A DNA stretch of 23,130 bases, from the NCBI GenBank assembly GCA_959018215.1, contig CAUEKL010000007.1, forward strand, positions 1 to 23,130. Reading direction: 5' to 3'. The DNA is from an uncultured Gemmiger sp. (GTDB taxonomy: Bacteria; Bacillota; Clostridia; Oscillospirales; Ruminococcaceae). Shown piece by piece: positions 7,151 to 14,559 of this stretch; within the stretch, counting starts at the first letter, position 1; every line of letters begins with the position of its first letter. The translations under genes were made by a program, and so were the position numbers. Below the pieces are notes generated by a model, which did not search any database, was not told the origin of the DNA, and saw only the letters and a program-made list of their open reading frames with translations.

Positions 7151-7864
7151 ATGACCGTCCGCATTCTGGTCTGTGATGATGATGTCTCGTTTGCGGCCCG
7201 GCTGGCCCACTGGCTGCGGGAAAACGCCCCCCGGGAGGTGGTGCCCGATGTGTGCACCTGCACCGACCCCGGCACCCTCTCCGACGCCGAACTGTCCGCT
7301 TTCGACATCCTGTTTCTGGATATCGACATGGGCCGGTGCAGCGGCATTGAGGTGGCCCGCCGCCTGCGCCGGGTGCAGGCCCGGTCCCTGCTGATCTTTG
7401 TGACCAACTATGTGGAATATTCCCCCGAAGGGTACGAGGTGGGGGCCTTCCGGTTTTTGCTCAAGAGCCGCCTGGGGGAAAAGCTCCCCGCCTACTACGC
7501 CGCCGCCCTGGAGGTGCTGCGCCGCCGGGAGGCGGTGTACACCTACGCCCTCAACGGGGAAAACTGCCGGGTGCGGCTGTGCGATATCCTCTACCTGGAA
7601 AGTCAGGGCAGGATGCTCTGCCTGCACACCACCGACCCCGCCCGCACCGGCTGCTGCTTTTACGGCAAGATGGAGGAGGAGGCCCTGCGCCTGGCGGACG
7701 CCGGATTCCTGCGGGTACACAAGAGCTTTCTGGTGAACATGGCCCACATCCGCCGCCTCAACCACGCCGAAGTCCGGCTGGACGACGGCACCCTTCTGCC
7801 GGTGAGCCAGCGCAAGTACCCCTTCATCCGGACTACCTACCTGAACTGGAGGTGTCAGCAATGA
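7151..7864 (+). CDS. LytTR-family response regulator (AgrA/LytR-like)
   Basis: This 237-residue cytoplasmic regulator is phosphorylated by the histidine kinase encoded directly downstream. The receiver domain spans about residues 3-120: acidic pocket D9-D11, phospho-acceptor D57 in LFLDIDM, T85 in FVTNYVEY and K105 in RFLLKSR. The C-terminal LytTR DNA-binding domain (about 130-235) shows the family features DILYLESQGRMLCLHT, FLRVHKSFLVNMAHI and LPVSQRKYPFIR. The start at 7151 follows AAAGGAGGG by about 7 bases; an in-frame ATG at 7088 would add 21 non-conserved residues that overlap the leader repeats. Its stop overlaps the kinase start as ATGA, indicating translational coupling. Targets are unknown, and no peptide-signal or bacteriocin gene lies beside it in this window. 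Confidence 0.95.
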   Translation: MTVRILVCDDDVSFAARLAHWLRENAPREVVPDVCTCTDPGTLSDAELSAFDILFLDIDMGRCSGIEVARRLRRVQARSLLIFVTNYVEYSPEGYEVGAFRFLLKSRLGEKLPAYYAAALEVLRRREAVYTYALNGENCRVRLCDILYLESQGRMLCLHTTDPARTGCCFYGKMEEEALRLADAGFLRVHKSFLVNMAHIRRLNHAEVRLDDGTLLPVSQRKYPFIRTTYLNWRCQQ

Positions 7865-9165
7865 CCACAGCGGCCTGCGGGGTCCTGTTCACCGTCTTTC
7901 AGTGTTTTGACGGGGTGCTGTTTCTGGACCTCTTCCTCAAGCGGCGGATCTCCGGGCGCCGGTTCTGGTGGGCGGCGGCGGGGCTGGCCGTGGGATTCGG
8001 GGTGCTGCTCAACCTGCTCCGGCCCCGGGGCGTCCCCCTCAAGATGGCGGTGGTGCTGGGCGGGTTCTGGGTGCTGGCCCTGGTGCTCTACCGGGGGCGG
8101 TGCTGGTTCCGGCTGCTGGTGGTCAGCCTGTTTTACGCCCTGCTCAACGGGGTGGAGCAGCTGCTGGTGTTCGGCACGATCACTGTGCTGCACACCGACC
8201 TGAACACGCTGTACACATCCCCGGCCCTCTTCCATGCCCTGACCGCGGCGGAGCAGTTCCTGGTCCTGACCCTGCTGCTGGCCGCCCGGCGCCTGGCGCC
8301 CTCCCACCGGGTGGAGTACGCCGCCCGGCGGTGGTGGCCGCCCACCCTGTTCCTGGCCGTGGGTTCCACCCTGGTCAGCGCCAGCCTGATGCACGCGGCG
8401 GTGCACGGGGAGGCCGCCGCCGACGTGGTGGTGGTATGCACCGCCTTCCTGGTCTGCGTCAACGTTCTGGTCATCTGCCTCATCGACTGGCTGGAACAAA
8501 GCGCCCGCGCCCGGGAAAGCACCCTGGCCCTGAACGAAAAGCTCCACGCCCAGGCGGAGAGCATCGAAGCCCTCACCGACGCCTACGGCACCCAGCGGCG
8601 GCTCACCCATGACTACGCCGCCCATCTGGCCTGCCTGGACGGATACCTGAGCCAGGGGGACTGTGCCCGGGCCCGGGACTATGTGCGGGAGCTGCTGCGC
8701 CAGCAGACCGACCGGCTGCTGGCCGTGAACTCCCACAACCCCGCCCTGGACGCCCTGTTCAACCAGAAGGCCCGGGCGGCGGAAAAGCAGGGCATCGACC
8801 TGCGGTTTGTGGTCAACGACCTTTCGGGGCTGCAGATCCGCACCGGGGACCTGGCGGTGCTCATCAGCAACCTGATGGACAACGCCATGGAAGCCAGCCT
8901 GCGCCTGCCCCAGCCCCGGCGGGAGGTGGAGGTCCGGGCCATTCTGGAGGAGACCTTCCTCTTTTCGGTGCGCAACCGCAGCCTGCCGGTGAAGATCGTG
9001 GACGGCACCATTCCCAGCACCAAGCCGGACCCCTCCCTCCACGGGTACGGGCTGGCCAACGTGAACACCATCCTGGACCTGTACCCGGACAGCTTCCGCA
9101 ACATGTCCTACAAGGACGGCTGGTTCACCCATGTGATAGAGCTTCCCAACAGGGTGCGTTCGTAA
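7861..9165 (+). CDS. Membrane sensor histidine kinase, GHKL type (AgrC/VirS-like)
   Basis: The 434-residue protein has an N-terminal membrane domain of about six segments (residues 5 to about 210) and a cytoplasmic catalytic part. A coiled region (about 211-245) leads to the phospho-acceptor motif RRLTHDYAAHL with H250. The ATP-binding domain carries the N box VLISNLMDNAMEA (N337, N341) and the G box GYGLANV (395-401). This is the layout of peptide-sensing kinases paired with LytTR regulators. The start at 7861 overlaps the response regulator stop (ATGA) and has GGAGGTG upstream. The absence of AgrB/AgrD-like or leader-peptide genes nearby means the signal is unknown. The operon ends at the terminator 9317-9360, although about 150 bases of untranslated sequence come first. 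Confidence 0.93.
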   Translation: MTTAACGVLFTVFQCFDGVLFLDLFLKRRISGRRFWWAAAGLAVGFGVLLNLLRPRGVPLKMAVVLGGFWVLALVLYRGRCWFRLLVVSLFYALLNGVEQLLVFGTITVLHTDLNTLYTSPALFHALTAAEQFLVLTLLLAARRLAPSHRVEYAARRWWPPTLFLAVGSTLVSASLMHAAVHGEAAADVVVVCTAFLVCVNVLVICLIDWLEQSARARESTLALNEKLHAQAESIEALTDAYGTQRRLTHDYAAHLACLDGYLSQGDCARARDYVRELLRQQTDRLLAVNSHNPALDALFNQKARAAEKQGIDLRFVVNDLSGLQIRTGDLAVLISNLMDNAMEASLRLPQPRREVEVRAILEETFLFSVRNRSLPVKIVDGTIPSTKPDPSLHGYGLANVNTILDLYPDSFRNMSYKDGWFTHVIELPNRVRS

Positions 9166-9316
9166 CAAACCGCACCCCGTTCACGACAAAATCGTGGCAT
9201 TTCCCGCCCCGGCATGGTATGGTAACACCAGAGACCCGGGCCCGAACAGCGCCCGCCGGCCTCTCTGCGGCCCCGGGCCGCCTGATGGATTTAGACATTC
9301 TCTTTTTCTCACCAAA

Positions 9317-9360
9317 GAAATGGCCGCTTTCCGCTTTGCGGAAAACGGCCGTTTCTGTTT
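9317..9360. terminator. Long hairpin terminator between convergent kinase and AraC-type genes
   Basis: Arms 9317-9334 (GAAATGGCCGCTTTCCGC) and 9338-9355 pair over 18 positions, with two G-T pairs and a TTT loop, followed by TGTTTT. On the minus strand it lies 4 bases past the AraC-type stop and is followed by TTT and a further T-poor tail, so it serves that gene too. Confidence 0.85.
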
Positions 9361-10586
9361 TACACCTGCAGGCTCTTGCCCCGGCGGCGGTATTCGGTGG
9401 GGGTCAGCCCGGTGGTCTGCCGGAACAGGCGGGAAAAATAGTTCACGTCCAGAAACCCGCAGTACTGGGCCACCGTCTGCACCTGCAGCCGGGTGCTCAG
9501 CAGCAGGTGCACCGCCAGGCGCATGCGCTCCTGCAGGATGAACTCGGTCAGGGTCTGGCCGGTCTCCTTCTTGAACAGGGCGGAATAATAGCTGGCGTTC
9601 ATCCCGGCGGCCCCGGCCACCGTGTGCAGGTTCAGGGGCTCGGCCAGGTGCTGGCGCACATACAGCACCCCGAACCGCACCGGTTCGGACATCTCCTTCA
9701 TTCCCTGCTGCTGCACCAGCAGACAGTATTCGTCGGCCATCTCCAGCACCAGACTGTTGGCGTCCGCGGCGGAGGGCAGCTGCTCGATGCGGGCGGCAAA
9801 GGTGCGGGACATATCGTCCACATGGATGGGATGCACCCCGCCGGTCTGGGCGGCCTTGCGCAGCAGGGTGTTCATGATGATGCAGTAGTTTTTCAGGTTG
9901 CGCACCGGGTCGGCCAGGCGGGGCTCCACGGCGGCCTCCATGACGGTGTGGCTCAGCATCCGGTGCAGCCGCAGCCGGTCCCCCACAGCCACCGCCTGCA
10001 TCAGCTGTTCTTCCAGCCGGTAGCGGTTTTCCAGCCGCTGCATCATGGTTTTCAGGTCGGCACCCGCCGCCCTCTCGCTGAGCCCTGTGGGGGACAGCTC
10101 CTCCTCCAGGCTGATCTGGCGCACCGCGGCCTTCCGCCCGTGCATGGCCTCGCACAGGCAGTAGACCATGGAATAGAAGGGGCTGGCATCGTCGATGATG
10201 GGCTGGACGGGGTAAAATTCCTCCAGCAGATGGGCCTGGGGCGGGCGCAGGGACCACTGTTCCGCAATCTCATACAGCTGCTGCTCCGACGGCCGCAGGG
10301 ACAGGTACGGCCCCACCGCCAGGCACCGGGCCTGCCCCGGCAGCACCAGAAAGAGGTAATGCAGGAAAAACCGGTCGGACACATGGTACACCACCCCGGC
10401 TTCCAGCCGGTCCAGAAAGACCCGGCACCCCGCAAACACCGAAGGCTCCACCCCCAGTTGCCGCCGCAGCCCGGCGTCCAGCTCCACATCCGCCGCGGGC
10501 ACCGGGTCCAGGGAGAACTCCCGGCAGCCGATGCCCGACCTTTGTAAGACCTGCACAAAGAACGCATACTCTTTTTGACAGAGCAT
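9360..10586 (-). CDS. AraC-type transcriptional regulator of the GPH symporter/GH2 locus
   Basis: This 408-residue regulator has a recognisable AraC double helix-turn-helix at its C-terminus (about residues 305-405). The motifs are LNLHTVAGAAGMNASYYSAL and LQVQTVAQYCGFLDVNYFSR, with RLFRQTTGLTPTEYRRRG at the end. The N-terminal 300 residues are not a classical cupin; a helical middle part (LENRYRLEEQLMQAVAVGDR) resembles the central region of other large Firmicute AraC proteins, and I do not recognise a named domain. The start at 10586 was preferred to the in-frame ATG at 10691. The predicted promoter (10633-10661) lies inside the longer reading, and a purine-rich AGGAAAGGGG lies about 11 bases upstream of 10586. 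It is divergent from the symporter gene, which suggests that it controls that operon. Confidence 0.9.
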   Translation of the reverse strand: MLCQKEYAFFVQVLQRSGIGCREFSLDPVPAADVELDAGLRRQLGVEPSVFAGCRVFLDRLEAGVVYHVSDRFFLHYLFLVLPGQARCLAVGPYLSLRPSEQQLYEIAEQWSLRPPQAHLLEEFYPVQPIIDDASPFYSMVYCLCEAMHGRKAAVRQISLEEELSPTGLSERAAGADLKTMMQRLENRYRLEEQLMQAVAVGDRLRLHRMLSHTVMEAAVEPRLADPVRNLKNYCIIMNTLLRKAAQTGGVHPIHVDDMSRTFAARIEQLPSAADANSLVLEMADEYCLLVQQQGMKEMSEPVRFGVLYVRQHLAEPLNLHTVAGAAGMNASYYSALFKKETGQTLTEFILQERMRLAVHLLLSTRLQVQTVAQYCGFLDVNYFSRLFRQTTGLTPTEYRRRGKSLQV

Positions 10587-10632
10587 ACAAAACCGCGCCC
10601 CTTTCCTGGTTGTTTCGTCAATTCTTACAGAT

Positions 10633-10661
10633 AGTATGCTCTTTTTTCTGCACAATGACAA
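10633..10661 (-). promoter_or_regulatory. Predicted promoter of the second AraC-type gene
   Basis: On the minus strand, TTGTCA (10656-10661) and CATACT (10633-10638) are separated by 17 bases. The inferred start near 10626 leaves a leader of about 40 bases before the ATG at 10586. Confidence 0.55.
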
Positions 10662-10678
10662 GGGAAAAAACAAAAATA

Positions 10679-10707
10679 ATGAAGATTTCACACGAAATTG
10701 TTATACT
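10679..10707 (+). promoter_or_regulatory. Possible regulated promoter of the symporter/GH2 operon
   Basis: A TATACT -10 element (10702-10707) has only a weak -35 (ATGAAG, 10679-10684, spacer 17), as expected for a promoter that needs an activator. The spacer contains a small inverted repeat, ATTTC-ACAC-GAAAT (10685-10698). The leader to the ATG at 10796 is about 80 bases. Confidence 0.45.
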
Positions 10708-10795
10708 ATAAAAAGGCCTGACTCTGCTAAGATACTATCAACGTCCGGACAACGCAGTTTTCTCCCCCTTCCCAAGTCTGACAAGGAGTGATAGT

Positions 10796-12190
10796 ATGAA
10801 CCGCAAAGCCACGGCAAGGCCCTTCGGCATGCGCGACAAGGCTGGATATCTGTTCGGCGATTTCGGCAACGATTTTACCTTTATTTTCTCCACCATGATG
10901 TTGATGAAGTTCTACACCGACGTCATGGGGGTCTCGGCGGGCGTGGTGGGCCTGGTCATGACGGTGGCCCGGGTGGTGGACGCCTTCACCGACGTGACCA
11001 TGGGCCGCATCTGCGACCGCAGCCGCCCCACCCCGGCGGGCAAATTCAAGCCCTGGCTGCGGCGCATGTGCCTGCCGGTGGCCCTGGCATCCTTCCTCAT
11101 CTACCAGAGCGGCATGGCCGGCGCCCCCATGGGGGTCAAGATCGCCTACCTCTTTGTGACCTACATCCTGTGGGGGTCGGTGTTCTACACCTCCATCAAC
11201 ATCCCGTACGGGTCCATGGCCTCGGCCATCTCCGCCGACCCGGACGACCGGCAGTCCCTTTCCACCTTCCGCACCCTGGGCGGCACCATGGCCGGCGTGG
11301 TCATCGGGGTGATCCTGCCCCTGGTGGCCTATGAAAAGGTGGACGGGGTGGAGACCCTCATCGGACCCCGGGTGACCCTGGCTGCCGGGGTGGCCTCGGT
11401 GCTGGCAGTGATCTGCTACCTGCTGTGCTACCATCTGGTCACCGAGCGGGTACAGATCCCCGTCTCGGACAAAAAGCAGGATTCGGTGTGGCAGATGCTC
11501 AAGAGCGCGGTGCACAACCGGGCGCTCATCTCCATCATCGCCGCGTCCATCGTCATGCTGCTGGCCCAGCTGACCATCCAGAACATGAGCGGCTATGTCT
11601 ACCCCGATTACTACAACAACGCTTCCGCCCAGGCCGCCTCCAACCTGACCATGATGGTGGCCATGCTGCTGGCCGCCGCCCTGGTCAAGCCCCTGGCCAA
11701 GCGGTTCGGCAAATGTGAGGTCAGCGTGGTGTCCAGCCTGGGCGCCGTGGCGGTGAACCTGGTGCTGTTTGTGGTCCGCCCGGAGAATGTCTGGGTGTAT
11801 GTGGCCTTCCAGTTCCTGTGCTGGCTGGGTCTGGGCATGTTCTCCATGGTGTCCTGGGCCCTCATCACCGACGTCATCGACTATTCCGAGCTGAAGAACG
11901 GCAAGCGGGAGGACGGCACCGTCTACGCCCTGTACTCCTTCGCCCGCAAGCTGGGCCAGGCGGCGTCCGCCGGTCTGTCCGGCCTGCTGCTGGAAGCCAT
12001 CGGCTACTCCGCCGCCACCCGCACCGACGCCGCCGTCCAGGCGGGGCTGTTCAACATCTCGGTGCTGGTGCCCGCCCTGGGCTTTGCCCTGCTGGCCCTC
12101 ATCCTGTGGTTCTGGTACCCGCTGCACAAAAAGCAGGTGGATGAAAACGTCCGTGCCCTGAAAGAAAAGCATGCCCGTGAGGCAAACTGA
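10796..12190 (+). CDS. GPH-family sugar:cation symporter (MFS, glycoside-pentoside-hexuronide)
   Basis: The 464-residue protein is a 12-segment membrane transporter of the GPH family, whose members include MelB, XylP, YicJ and GusB. N-terminal hallmarks are KAGYLFGDFGNDFTFIFS and the cation/sugar-site stretch ARVVDAFTDVTMGRICDRS, followed by KFKPWL. The second half opens with DVIDYSELKNGKREDGTVYA, also typical of GPH proteins. The start at 10796 has AAGGAGTGA upstream. It is the first gene of an operon with the GH2 enzyme that begins 19 bases after its stop, so it should import the intact glycoside that the enzyme cleaves. Substrates handled by this family include galactosides, xylosides and glucuronides; sequence alone does not decide between them. 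Confidence 0.93.
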   Translation: MNRKATARPFGMRDKAGYLFGDFGNDFTFIFSTMMLMKFYTDVMGVSAGVVGLVMTVARVVDAFTDVTMGRICDRSRPTPAGKFKPWLRRMCLPVALASFLIYQSGMAGAPMGVKIAYLFVTYILWGSVFYTSINIPYGSMASAISADPDDRQSLSTFRTLGGTMAGVVIGVILPLVAYEKVDGVETLIGPRVTLAAGVASVLAVICYLLCYHLVTERVQIPVSDKKQDSVWQMLKSAVHNRALISIIAASIVMLLAQLTIQNMSGYVYPDYYNNASAQAASNLTMMVAMLLAAALVKPLAKRFGKCEVSVVSSLGAVAVNLVLFVVRPENVWVYVAFQFLCWLGLGMFSMVSWALITDVIDYSELKNGKREDGTVYALYSFARKLGQAASAGLSGLLLEAIGYSAATRTDAAVQAGLFNISVLVPALGFALLALILWFWYPLHKKQVDENVRALKEKHAREAN

Positions 12191-12209
12191 TCAAGGAGGT
12201 CTTTTCCTT

Positions 12210-14417
12210 ATGAGAAACATCGTCAACATCAACCGCAAATGGGCGTTCCGCAAAAACGGCACCCTGCCCGAATCCTTCCCCCGGGACTGGGATATCGTCA
12301 GCCTGCCCCACACCTGGAACAACATCGACGGCCAGGACGGCGGCAACGACTACTGGCGGGGCACCGGCATGTATGTGCACCAGCTGAACAAGGCCGACCT
12401 GCCCGCCGCCGAAGCCTGGTTCCTGGAGATCAACGGCGCCAACTCCTCGGCGGATGTGTACCTGAACGGGCAGCACCTGGCCCACCACGACGGCGGCTAC
12501 TCCACCTGGCGGGTGGATTTGACCGCCGCCCTGCAGGACGAAAACCTGCTGGTCATCACGGTGGACAACGCCCCCAACGACCATGTCTATCCCCAGAGCG
12601 CCGACTTCACCTTCTACGGCGGCCTGTACCGGGACGTGAACCTCATCGGGGTGCCCGCATCTCACTTTGACCTGTCCTACTACGGCGGCAACGGCCTGTG
12701 CGTCACCCCCGACGTCAGCGGCCGGGTGGGGGTGGAGACCTGGGTCACCGGCGACACCGCCGGTCTGGCGGTGCGCACCACCATCCGCAACGCCGAGGGC
12801 CGCATCGAGGCCATGGAAACCGCTGACCCGGGCAAGGTGGAGCTGCAGGTCTCCGACGTGCACCTGTGGAACGGCCGCAAGGACCCCTACCTCTACACCG
12901 TGGAGGCGGAACTGCTCCGGGACGGCGCCGTGGTGGACACCGTCAGCCGCCGCTTCGGCTTCCGCAGCTACAAGATCGACCCGGACAAGGGATTTTTCCT
13001 CAACGGCAAACCCTACCCGCTGCACGGCGTTTCCCGCCACCAGGACGGCTGGTGCAAGGGCAACGCCATCAGCAAGGAGGATCACATCCGGGACATGGAC
13101 CTGATCTGTGAGGTGGGGGCCAACACCATCCGCCTGGCCCACTACCAGCACGACCAGTTCTTCTACGACCTGTGCGACGAGCGGGGCATGGTGGTCTGGG
13201 CCGAGATCCCCTACATCTCCCAGCACATGCCAGCCGGCCGGGAAAACACCCTGAGCCAGATGAAGGAGCTCATCGTCCAGAACCGCCACCACGCCTCCAT
13301 TGTGGTGTGGGGCCTGAGCAACGAGATCACCATGAAGGGGGACACCGACCCCGACCTGCTGGAGAACCACCGCCTGCTCAACAACCTGTGCCATACTATG
13401 GACCCCAGCCGTCCCACCGTCATGGCGGTGGTGAGCATGTGCCCCACCAACAGCCCCTACCTGAACATCCCCGACGCCGTCTCCTACAACCACTATTTCG
13501 GCTGGTACGGCGGCAACACCGATATGAACGGCCCCTGGTTCGACGCCTTCCACGCCCAGCATCCCACCCTGCCCATCGGCTGCAGTGAGTACGGCTGCGA
13601 GGCGCTGAACTGGCACTCCGACACCCCCAAACAGGGCGACTACACCGAGGAATACCAGGCCCACTACCATGAGGAGCTCATCAAGCAGCTGTTCACCCGG
13701 CCCTATATCTGGGCCACCCATGTGTGGAACATGTTCGACTTCGGCGCCGACGCCCGCAACGAGGGCGGCGAGAACGGCCAGAACCACAAGGGCCTGGTCA
13801 CCATCGACCGCAAATACAAGAAGGACGCCTTCTACGCCTACAAGGCCTGGCTGTCCGATGAACCCTTCGTCCATCTGTGCGGCAAGCGGTTCGTCAACCA
13901 CACCGGGGACACGGTGACCATCACCGTCTACTCCAACCAGCCCCAGGTGGAGCTGTTCGCCAACGGGGTCTCCCTGGGCGTACAGACCGCCGAGGACCAC
14001 TTCTTCCGCTTCACCGTGCCCAACCAGGGCACCACCGAGCTGGTGGCCGTGGCCGGGGACCTGCGGGACAGCGGCACCATCTGCCATGTGGACGAGCCCG
14101 ATGAATCCTACCGCCTGAAGGAGCAGGGGGCCATCCTGAACTGGTTCGACATCACCGAGAAGGAAGGCTTCTACTCCCTCAACGACCAGATCAGCGACAT
14201 CCTGGCTTCCCCCGAAGGCAAGACCTTCATCACCGGCCTGGTGGCCCGGATGGGCATGGGCGCCGGCGACGGCATGAGCGAAGGCTTTGCCAAGATGATC
14301 GGCGGATTCACCGTGCTGCGGCTGAGCGGCCTAGTGGGCACCCTGGGCGAGGACAAGCTCACCAAGGAGGACCTGCTGGCCATCAACGAACAACTGAACC
14401 GGATTCCCAGAGCCTGA
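12210..14417 (+). CDS. GH2 beta-glycosidase (beta-galactosidase or beta-glucuronidase) with extra C-terminal domain
   Basis: The 735-residue cytoplasmic enzyme has the GH2 order: sugar-binding domain (1 to about 150), immunoglobulin-like sandwich (about 150-255), TIM barrel (about 256-550) and a further sandwich (about 550-630). The acid/base is E372 in VVWGLSNEI, and the nucleophile is E460 in PIGCSEYGCEA. Residues N525-H-K527 give an N-x-K motif, which contacts the carboxylate in glucuronidases but also appears in some GH2 galactosidases. About 100 residues beyond the last sandwich (about 640-735, from LNWFDITEKEGFYSLNDQIS to LTKEDLLAINEQLNRI) form an additional helical domain of unknown role. 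The start at 12210 has AAGGAGG 11 bases upstream; an in-frame ATG at 12171 lies inside the symporter gene. It is cotranscribed with the symporter and ends before the terminator 14437-14475. Confidence 0.93.
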   Translation: MRNIVNINRKWAFRKNGTLPESFPRDWDIVSLPHTWNNIDGQDGGNDYWRGTGMYVHQLNKADLPAAEAWFLEINGANSSADVYLNGQHLAHHDGGYSTWRVDLTAALQDENLLVITVDNAPNDHVYPQSADFTFYGGLYRDVNLIGVPASHFDLSYYGGNGLCVTPDVSGRVGVETWVTGDTAGLAVRTTIRNAEGRIEAMETADPGKVELQVSDVHLWNGRKDPYLYTVEAELLRDGAVVDTVSRRFGFRSYKIDPDKGFFLNGKPYPLHGVSRHQDGWCKGNAISKEDHIRDMDLICEVGANTIRLAHYQHDQFFYDLCDERGMVVWAEIPYISQHMPAGRENTLSQMKELIVQNRHHASIVVWGLSNEITMKGDTDPDLLENHRLLNNLCHTMDPSRPTVMAVVSMCPTNSPYLNIPDAVSYNHYFGWYGGNTDMNGPWFDAFHAQHPTLPIGCSEYGCEALNWHSDTPKQGDYTEEYQAHYHEELIKQLFTRPYIWATHVWNMFDFGADARNEGGENGQNHKGLVTIDRKYKKDAFYAYKAWLSDEPFVHLCGKRFVNHTGDTVTITVYSNQPQVELFANGVSLGVQTAEDHFFRFTVPNQGTTELVAVAGDLRDSGTICHVDEPDESYRLKEQGAILNWFDITEKEGFYSLNDQISDILASPEGKTFITGLVARMGMGAGDGMSEGFAKMIGGFTVLRLSGLVGTLGEDKLTKEDLLAINEQLNRIPRA

Positions 14418-14436
14418 TTCCTCCCATATCAGGCAG

Positions 14437-14475
14437 ACAGGGCGTTCCCGCCAAGGCGGGGGCGCCCTGTTTTTG
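14437..14475 (+). terminator. Terminator of the symporter/GH2 operon
   Basis: ACAGGGCG and CCCGCC (14437-14452) pair with GGCGGG and CGCCCTGT (14455-14470) around an AA loop, with two internal T-G pairs. TTTTTG follows. It lies 20 bases after the GH2 stop. Confidence 0.9.
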
Positions 14476-14490
14476 TGCTGCCGGCCGGGG

Positions 14491-14518
14491 TGGACAACCC
14501 GCCCGAAAACGGTATAAT
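14491..14518 (+). promoter_or_regulatory. Predicted promoter of the GTPase-nuclease gene
   Basis: TGGACA (14491-14496), a 16-base spacer and TATAAT (14513-14518) give a near-consensus housekeeping promoter. The inferred start near 14525 leaves a leader of about 35 bases. No attenuator peptide or long leader like that of tet(M) is present. Confidence 0.75.
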
Positions 14519-14559
14519 AAGACTGAGAACTTGTGGAATTCTGAAATGTGAGGGACTGT

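Noticed and set aside
6860..7176. Short plus-strand frames between the ABM gene and the response regulator
   Set aside because: They overlap a terminator, a promoter and leader repeats, lack ribosome binding sites, and have no family features.
10587..10691. Upstream start of the second AraC-type gene at 10691
   Set aside because: The predicted promoter lies inside this extension, and the extra residues are low-complexity and unlike a regulator start.
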